DNA of 64,000 nt from Fomes fomentarius. Its lineage: Eukaryota > Basidiomycota > Agaricomycetes > Polyporales > Polyporaceae. The notes under the pieces were generated by a model. It did not search any database and was not told the origin of the DNA. It worked only from the letters and a program-made list of their open reading frames with translations. Where the stretch lies: assembly GCA_022606135.1 (NCBI GenBank), contig JABYQN010000005.1, positions 1,922,001-1,986,000 of the forward strand, in the 5' to 3' direction. Below, piece after piece: positions 58,003 through 64,000 of the stretch. Made by a program: the position numbers and the translations under genes. How positions within the stretch are numbered: position 1 is the first letter of the stretch; each line of letters begins with the position of its first letter.

Positions 58003-59940
58003 ATGCCTCCTCCTCATGCCCGCCCCGAAGCAGACTATGTCGCACAACCTCCATGGTCACCACCTCAACCTCGTGTATACCCCGATCCGTCTTCTATACC
58101 CCCGCATTGGCAGATACTCCCCGCTACGATAACCCAATTGAGGGATGGAAGGCCTGCATATGTTGCCCCAGGCCCCGCGATACAAGGAAACCAGCGCGTA
58201 CCATGGCAGAATCCGTATACTCGTGCGCTCCACATGCAACCGTTCGCCACGCCGCCACCTCCACCGATACCGCACAAGGTCTGGATTCTCGACTGCAAAG
58301 GCTGCGGTACGTTCCTTACCAATCGTGGGATGAAGGTGAGTGGATAATCTCTACTCTGCATTATCCGTCTTGCCTATCGCTTCAAATCGACTCTAGCCGC
58401 CAGTTTGCTATTGTTCGGTCGATTTTTCTGTTGCACCAATTCTCTCTGTTTTGTGAGACTAGGTAGACATGTCTTGCGCCGGTGCGAACACTCGTGGCCG
58501 GGATCGGTGTGGTCTTGTGATTTCGACTACACTGACATGCATGCTCACTCTACAGCGATGCCTCATGCTCGTTCTCGCAGTCGTGGAGCGCATATATGCA
58601 TCGCAGATGCGATGATATTCCTATTGACCGTGTTCTGTGCGATTGCGTCCGCTACCAGCCATACTGATGGGCTTGAATCCCAGGCTGTTCTTCTATTACG
58701 TCCGAACGTGCCACTCTACTCGACGGATGCCTTGCCAATCAACTGCTCCGCGTTCTCGCCTGAGATGGATCCCTCGACACACGCACCTTCCGCATCGACG
58801 TCGTCGACGGCCTCGTCTGCAACGTCCCAGAATCACAGACGTCCCTCCCAGTCCGGCCCTACAGGCGATCTTCCGCAGCCTAATGGTTATTCAGAACGAA
58901 CTCCGACACGAACTTGCGAATGCCTCACCCAGACATTATGTTGCCATGGTTGTGGCAGCGCCGTCGGGTATATGATTGTGACGCCCTGCCAGCGATGCAC
59001 CTCTTCCATAACGGTGAACAACCGCGCGACAAACGGTCACCGTTTTGTCTTCTACTCTAGCGAGATCACAGCCTGCGAGCGCCATTATGTCGAAGGGGAA
59101 CGGGGTGTTAGCCGCTTCCACCCTCCCGCCCCTCCATCAGTGCAAAGTATCCAAGCAGGACTCGCCAACCTCAGTCTCAGTGCGCTCAATATGCCGCACA
59201 CACGTCCAGTTGTCGCGCAGCAACCCAGCCCGTCGCCACCATCGCCGAGCACGCCATCGTCGATGCCGCCTCTCTCACCCGGACCGTTCATTTCCGGAAG
59301 GAGAACATCCATAGACTATCTCCCCACGCCCCCGCCTGAGATTGACAGCCCATTCATCCCGAATCCCCCAACTGTATTTGCCACGAACGCCGCTGTCTCG
59401 ACGCCTAGTCGCAGGGCAAGCCTCAGTGCGGCCGCGAACGGCACCTCGATCCCCAGCCAGAGTCGGTTTGGGCCGTTGGAAATGGCGCAGATTGTCCCTC
59501 CCGTCCCTCCTAACTCGCACTCTACCTCTCCCCACGCAGGCGGCGACCCCACCCACTCTAGTAACGCGTCTAGTCAGGCATCGTCTCCGACCCTAGTTTC
59601 TCCCTCCCGCGCCCGCGCTGCGTCGACTTCAGCTGCGTTGTCCGCCGCTGCGCAGGCTCAGGTTGCGAACACCGTCCAAGGATACGTAGTGAGCGGTTCG
59701 TCTGTCTTCCTACAACGGCCGTTCCAATCTGTCCAACCCGTCCAGCCGCCCCCGCCTCCCCCGCCTGAACCGATAAAGCACGGTGAGGTCCTGTTTTGGC
59801 ACCATCTGTTGAGGAGTGGCGAGATCCCCGCCGTTTCTGAAGACCCACGAGCGCGCGCGGACGGCGAGAGCGGAGATGCAAAGGGCGCGGACACCGGCAG
59901 GCGCAATACGCTCCCGAGCGGGATCGTGGCGGGGCGGTGA
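58003..59940 (+). CDS. FAM72-family protein with long disordered tail
   Basis: Fungal homologue of FAM72 (PF14976). In mammals FAM72A binds and destabilises the uracil-DNA glycosylase UNG2; whether this holds in fungi is unknown. Two exons, 58003-58335 and 58684-59940; the join over a 348-nt intron reads TNRGMK then AVLLLRPNVPLYSTDALP, exactly as in the animal family (RGMKAVLL). Paired cysteines likely bind zinc: ILDCKGCGTFL, CECLTQTLCCHGCGSAVGY and TPCQRCTSS, then NGHRFVFYSSEI. The N-terminal about 90 residues and C-terminal about 270 residues are Pro/Ser-rich and probably disordered (PSPSPPSPSTPSSMPPLSPG), ending with a short conserved-looking element GEVLFWHHLLRSGEIPAVSE. An in-frame ATG at 57853 would add 50 residues and is possible. 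Stop at 59938-59940. Confidence 0.85.
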
Positions 59941-61303
59941 GATGGTACCCATGTACTGCCAGCCGTATGACGTGGACGCTGCGGCTGGCCGCCTCCGCCC
60001 TGAAGCTCAACCCCTCGAGCTCTAGCTCTCGAGTGAAGTCCCCGTACACACGAACATCCGTATAGTTCGAACGGACTATCTATTTTGTTTATTCCTCATT
60101 AATACTGTATATGACACAAAAGATCCGGGATATCCGCTGCCATTTCGCGCCGCACGTCGTACTTTGGGTATTGCACCGCACCGCAACCCGCCTCGTCCAA
60201 CCGTCCAGAGGTGCGATGTTCGCGCGCACTTGCGCGTGCATGCCACACGGCCCGATCTCATTTTCCATGTATACAATCCAGGTCTACAGGTCTCCCAGTC
60301 CCGACTCCCATGTCCAGTAACCTATGCTATCTCACGTCCAACCTCCGCCACGATCCGACATGTAACGCCGCTTCTTGTCACGTCCCACTCCTTCCGACGC
60401 GACCTCCTCGGTCCGGCCCACAGATCAGACTCAGACTTCAAATTCTCCCCGCCATCTCTCTGTCGATACCCCAGCACACCGTTGTATCCATCTCCGATCT
60501 CGTGTCCAGCATTCCCCATCATTTATCTGCCCTGTCCTTCGGCCAAGGCGGGCAGCCTTCTTGTACAATTCACCCGATATTTACGTATACGCATCTTCTG
60601 TGTGTTTAGCGTTGATCCTATTTCATGGGTCTCTCCGTCGCGTCGCATTCCGCATTCCTCCTGTTCCTCGTTTTACGCCGTCGATTGCTGTTCTGCCCCC
60701 CCTCTCTCTCTGTCGTGTTTGCATGTTTGCATTGCACCCCGTTGTTTTGTTCTTCCCTGCCACACACTCCCCTACGACCTCATATTCGCGCACTGCACTC
60801 GCGCTTCCCCGTCCGCCTCCACCTCCACCACTGCCTCCCGCTTTCCTCATATCTACATCCTCCCCTCCGCTTATCTAGACTCTCCGTCTGTCCCTGAGCG
60901 AGTGCATAGACGACGCCCCCGTCGTTCTTCATCCGAGTCTGTTATCATCTCTCCCATTGTATTTACCATCCATCACTCGTGCTGTCTATCCCATCGGCTA
61001 TGGATATTCATCCTGTTTTGTACCGCATCGCTTGCGCATGCTTGCGTGTGAAAGCCTCGGCTGGTCAGAGTCTTTCCTAGGCTTGCGTCCGTCGGTCGCC
61101 GGTAGCGGTATACAAGTGCGGAGACGCGCGAGGAACAAGATAGAGGTACATTATGATGAGAATTTATGAAGATACAGAAAGCAAAAGGGGAGCTATGGAG
61201 TGCCAGAATCTTGAGAGAATTCGCGGAAGATACAAGAGATACAAGATGAGATGATGCAAACATGACGACAACGAGCGAGCCAAGGGGTACTGGAGGTATG
61301 CAT
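59941..61303. other. Convergent intergenic region, pyrimidine-rich
   Basis: Long stretch with few purines on the plus strand (about 60360-60900), which creates long open frames in several phases (e.g. 60164-61051, 295 codons) of low-complexity Ser/Pro/Leu/Arg composition. No motif or splice pattern supports a gene. Confidence 0.4.
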
Positions 61304-62564
61304 TTACTTGGCCGACTTTGCTGCGCGAGCGTCCGGAACCTTCGTGCGTGGTGTCGTCGCGGCCGCACCGGTGGCGGTGTATGGGACAAGCTCGAAGCGG
61401 ATCCCTGGGGAGGGAGGTGGGGTTGAGCGGAATGCAGTAAGTGCGCGGATCTCGGAAGACTCGGGGCAGAGATGAGGCTCGTACCGATGTGGGCCATGAA
61501 CCTGTTCAGGTTCCTCTCGAGCACGCCGTGGTCGTGCAGACCATAGTCCTTGATGAGCTCTCTCGCTTTCGCATCTTAAGAATGAACGTAGAAAACAGGA
61601 AACAGAAAAATAAATGAACAAGGGGAAGCGTCGCTCTCAGTTGGGGGGCTTGGAGGAGATTCATTCGGAGGGAGGACAACGCACCGTCGTACGAGAACAG
61701 GGAGCGCAGGTCAGTGGGGTAGAGAGCGCTTTGGGAGCCGTCCGGCTTGACGACGACGGCGAGCGGGTCGGCGAGGTTGCTCGGGCTCGGTCGCAAGTTG
61801 GAGTTCTGCCGGCGGGCTTCCCTGTAAGTAGTAGGAAGCATGCACATCAGCAGGGGTTAGTATTCAATGCACCGCGTGTGTAAATTGTGCAATGGGACCT
61901 ACGAGTTCTTGAGGGCATACTGCACCTCGGCGAGCTGCTCGCGGCTCTCTCGCGCTTGCGCCTCGAGCGGGACGGGGAGGTGCTCGTGCATTTGCGCTCT
62001 CATTTGCGCTTGGACCTCCTTTGCGACCTCCGCCCGGATCGACTCGCGGATGGAGTCCCTGTAAGCCACAGCCACGGAAGAATTGTTATCAATGGCCGGA
62101 TGTCTGGGCGCGAGCAAGGGAAGAGAGCTTACTTCATCTCGTCGGCGGCCTTGGCTTTGAGCTCCTCCTTCAAGAAATGCTTGATGCTGTCGACGCGCTC
62201 CCGCTGCTTCGCCTCTTGGCCCCGTATCTGCTTTCGCAGGGCGGTAATTTGCTCTACGGCGGATTCCTGGAAACAGGGTGAGCACGTTGTGCGGAAAGGT
62301 TGTTTAGGACAATTCTAGCGTACCATTGTAGGCCCGAGGGCCGAGACTTGAGCTGACTGCTCATTGAGAGTGCGGAATGTCTGGTCCCTGTTATCAAGAG
62401 GAATTAATCCATGCACAGAGACTTTGCGCAACACGGAAGGATACCTACAAGGTCCCTAGCGTGACCGTCATCCTCCCCAATAGCTCGCGCACGGCCGGCG
62501 TGTCTACGGCGGCGGTCTGCGCGAGCGGTGCTGCGGTTGCGTTCGCGTCCTTGTCATCAGACAT
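61304..62564 (-). CDS. Coiled-coil protein of unknown function
   Basis: About six exons. ATG at 62564 gives MSDDKDANATAAPLAQTAAV followed by PAVRELLGRMTVTLGTL; the next exons read DQTFRTLNEQSAQVSALGPT, ESAVEQITALRKQIRGQEAK with RERVDSIKHFLKEELKAKAA, then DSIRESIRAEVAKEVQAQMR and LEAQARESREQLAEVQYALK, all heptad-like and rich in charged residues, so a long coiled coil. A more compact part follows: LADPLAVVVKPDGSQSALYP, TDLRSLFSYD, ARELIKDYGLHDHGVLERNL and FMAHIG. The C-terminus is basic and Thr/Ala-rich, ending VPDARAAKSAK with stop at 61304-61306. No signal peptide or membrane segment. Conserved-looking but I recognise no named family; a structural or scaffold role is only a guess. Confidence 0.65.
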
Positions 62565-63470
62565 GTCGAGCCAAGTAGGCAAAGGCAGCGATGAACAGTG
62601 CAAATGGGACGAAGGACAAGAGCGTATTGAACGCGTGAGATACGAGCACCAGAGCGATGATGATCGCGATAGGGAGCGTGCCCGGAGAGCTCATATTTGA
62701 AGGAAGGGACGGAGGGGGGCACACGAGTGGAAGCTGCAGTAAGCGGGCTACCGCAGCAGCTGGTTGGGAGAAGCATGCGGCGGCGGACCTCGTTGCTGGC
62801 CACGCTGCTTGAGACTTGGGAACGTGTGCGTGCGTTGAACCTTAAAGAGCAGGATACACTCCAGATTCGGATCGGGCAGAGAGAGTCCACTAGCACAGCC
62901 GCCTCATATCCCCTTCTGATCCCCGAGCTCCAGCCCTCAGGGTCCTCGCCGCACAACAGAAATGGAACAGTTTGTTAGCGTGGACGACAGTCTGGTACCC
63001 ACTCTCCAGTCCTCACAGTCGCGGGAGCCTCCCAGATCTGATTCATTGTTGCGCAGAGCTATCCAGAATCGAGCGAGCCGCTCTTCCAGGCTTCTGGATG
63101 GCACTCGTTCACCATGCCGCCTCCTCGTGCTGGCTCACGCGTTGGCATCCGATAACTAGGATGCAGATACATCATCTATCCGCATTCGAGGCGATGTCAT
63201 GTACATCCATGATCCATCCACAAAAGCTATCAGTGATGTACCTCAGTATCGACGGCGGCGTTGTCCGAGCGCACAACCCGCAGAATGGACGATACCCCCA
63301 CCCTCACGTGACCTGAGAAATCTTCCTCGCGCACGGACCACCCCAGGACCCTATATAAGCTCGACGCACACATCGTTGTTTCCTCAGAACATACTCAGCT
63401 AGGATCTATTTTATAGGTACTAACTCGAGTCTCGCATGTTTACACATGCCACATCCTTCTAGTCTAGTCG
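62565..63470. other. Intergenic region
   Basis: Upstream of the coiled-coil gene. Short plus-strand frames at 62697-63402 show no motif. Confidence 0.35.
63352..63358 (+). promoter_or_regulatory. TATA box
   Basis: TATATAA in the context CCCTATATAAGCTCGACGC, with a CACGTG element 46 nt upstream (63305-63310). It suggests a plus-strand transcript starting near 63385-63400. The downstream gene is not identified. Confidence 0.45.
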
Positions 63471-63845
63471 ATGACATCCACGCCCCCTCGTATAACCGAG
63501 AACACGGCTGCCTTACGGCGGTCTCGAGGACGTTTGGCAGGTGGACGTCTGCGCGCTGCTTGCAGCCGTGGACTCACTCGCCAGCGAGGCGGGCGTACGT
63601 CTGATAGACTATCTTTGTTTGTAGTATTAGCATGTGTCGAGCAATTACATCAAATTCATCGTTTTTTTCTTCTTTGTTTTTTTTTGAATACATTTATAAA
63701 AAGACTTTTCTGTGTGATCATGGCGCACAGTGATTCTGACGTTGCGAAACATTCACATTCGCAAGGAAACCACAGTCGGATTGATACAGTGCAGGATTAC
63801 TACGACGCATGCAATAATGAAGAGGAGGTTGATGTCCGTGACTGA
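63471..63845 (+). CDS. Hypothetical short ORF downstream of the TATA box
   Basis: Open frame of 124 codons, or 41 codons from the second Met at 63721 (MAHSDSDVAKHSHSQGNHSR). The middle contains a T-rich run (63661-63690) coding for a hydrophobic stretch (FFLLCFFLNTFIKRLF), which looks more like untranslated DNA than protein. No family. The window ends shortly after, so an intron-containing gene that continues to the right is possible. Confidence 0.2.
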   Translation: MTSTPPRITENTAALRRSRGRLAGGRLRAACSRGLTRQRGGRTSDRLSLFVVLACVEQLHQIHRFFLLCFFLNTFIKRLFCVIMAHSDSDVAKHSHSQGNHSRIDTVQDYYDACNNEEEVDVRD

Positions 63846-64000
63846 GTCAACTTCCGCAAGACTTGCTGGTGCAACATACGTCCAACAACTCTCACAGCAG
63901 AGACATCGCATATAACTCCAATGTCAATTGGTGCAAACCGTCCTCGCACGCCGTGCGCAACCGCAGCCTTGATCGCCTCAGCAACCAGTGTTCGGAAATC
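63800..64000 (-). CDS. Open frame running off the right edge (possible gene 3' end)
   Basis: On the minus strand a frame is open from the window edge to a TAG at 63800-63802 and reads FRTLVAEAIKAAVAHGVRGR then FAPIDIGVICDVSAVRVVGR and LHQQVLRKLTQSRTSTSS. The composition is protein-like (Ala/Val-rich amphipathic segments) and better than the antisense plus-strand ORF it overlaps. No family recognised; it may be the C-terminal exon of a gene to the right. Confidence 0.25.
   Translation of the reverse strand, partial: DFRTLVAEAIKAAVAHGVRGRFAPIDIGVICDVSAVRVVGRMLHQQVLRKLTQSRTSTSSSLLHAS

Noticed and set aside
60164..61051. 295-codon plus-strand ORF
   Set aside because: Composition is explained by pyrimidine-rich DNA; several frames are open at once and no motif is present.

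Overview
The window looks like nuclear DNA of a filamentous basidiomycete, most likely a wood-decay type Agaricomycete. Genes are densely packed and mostly broken by many introns of about 50-75 nt. The recognisable families are typical of these fungi: Zn2Cys6/Fungal_trans regulators, SKN1/KRE6 glucan synthesis protein, many-intron P450, DUF6534 membrane protein, F-box protein and MMT-type CDF transporter. No tRNA, rRNA, CRISPR array or intact transposon was seen.

Layout. 1-8566: two paralogous Zn2Cys6 regulators pointing towards each other (the left one only a 3' part) flank a SKN1/KRE6-like gene. 9451-10347: ribosomal protein uS5 (RPS2). 11488-13847: cytochrome P450 on the minus strand. 13848-19193: gene-poor. 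19194-19682: ORF with a 17-residue tandem repeat. 21137-22644: membrane-anchored protein of unknown function, divergent from an M1 aminopeptidase (23417-27530). 28147-33409: four-gene core run of minus-strand metabolism: palmitoyl-protein thioesterase, TauD-type dioxygenase and amino-acid transporter.

34779-42162: a decayed DUF6534 copy, a mitochondrial-type CDF metal transporter and a full-length DUF6534 gene made of unusually small exons. 42421-46609: tandem pair of iron-type alcohol dehydrogenases, apparently produced by a segmental duplication that also copied the 3' flank of the DUF6534 gene. 47353-49009: F-box-like gene. 49914-56415: four intronless metallo-beta-lactamase-fold hydrolases in tandem, with a small glycine-rich membrane protein between the first and second. 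57853-59940: fungal FAM72 homologue with a long disordered tail. 61304-62564: coiled-coil protein of unknown function.

The most interesting points are the intronless lactonase-like array in an otherwise intron-rich region, micro-exons (down to 4 nt) that carry catalytic motifs of the aminopeptidase and the P450, and the traceable duplication and decay of the DUF6534/dehydrogenase block. Exon boundaries were deduced by eye from reading frame, GT-AG signals and family conservation, so individual junctions may be off.
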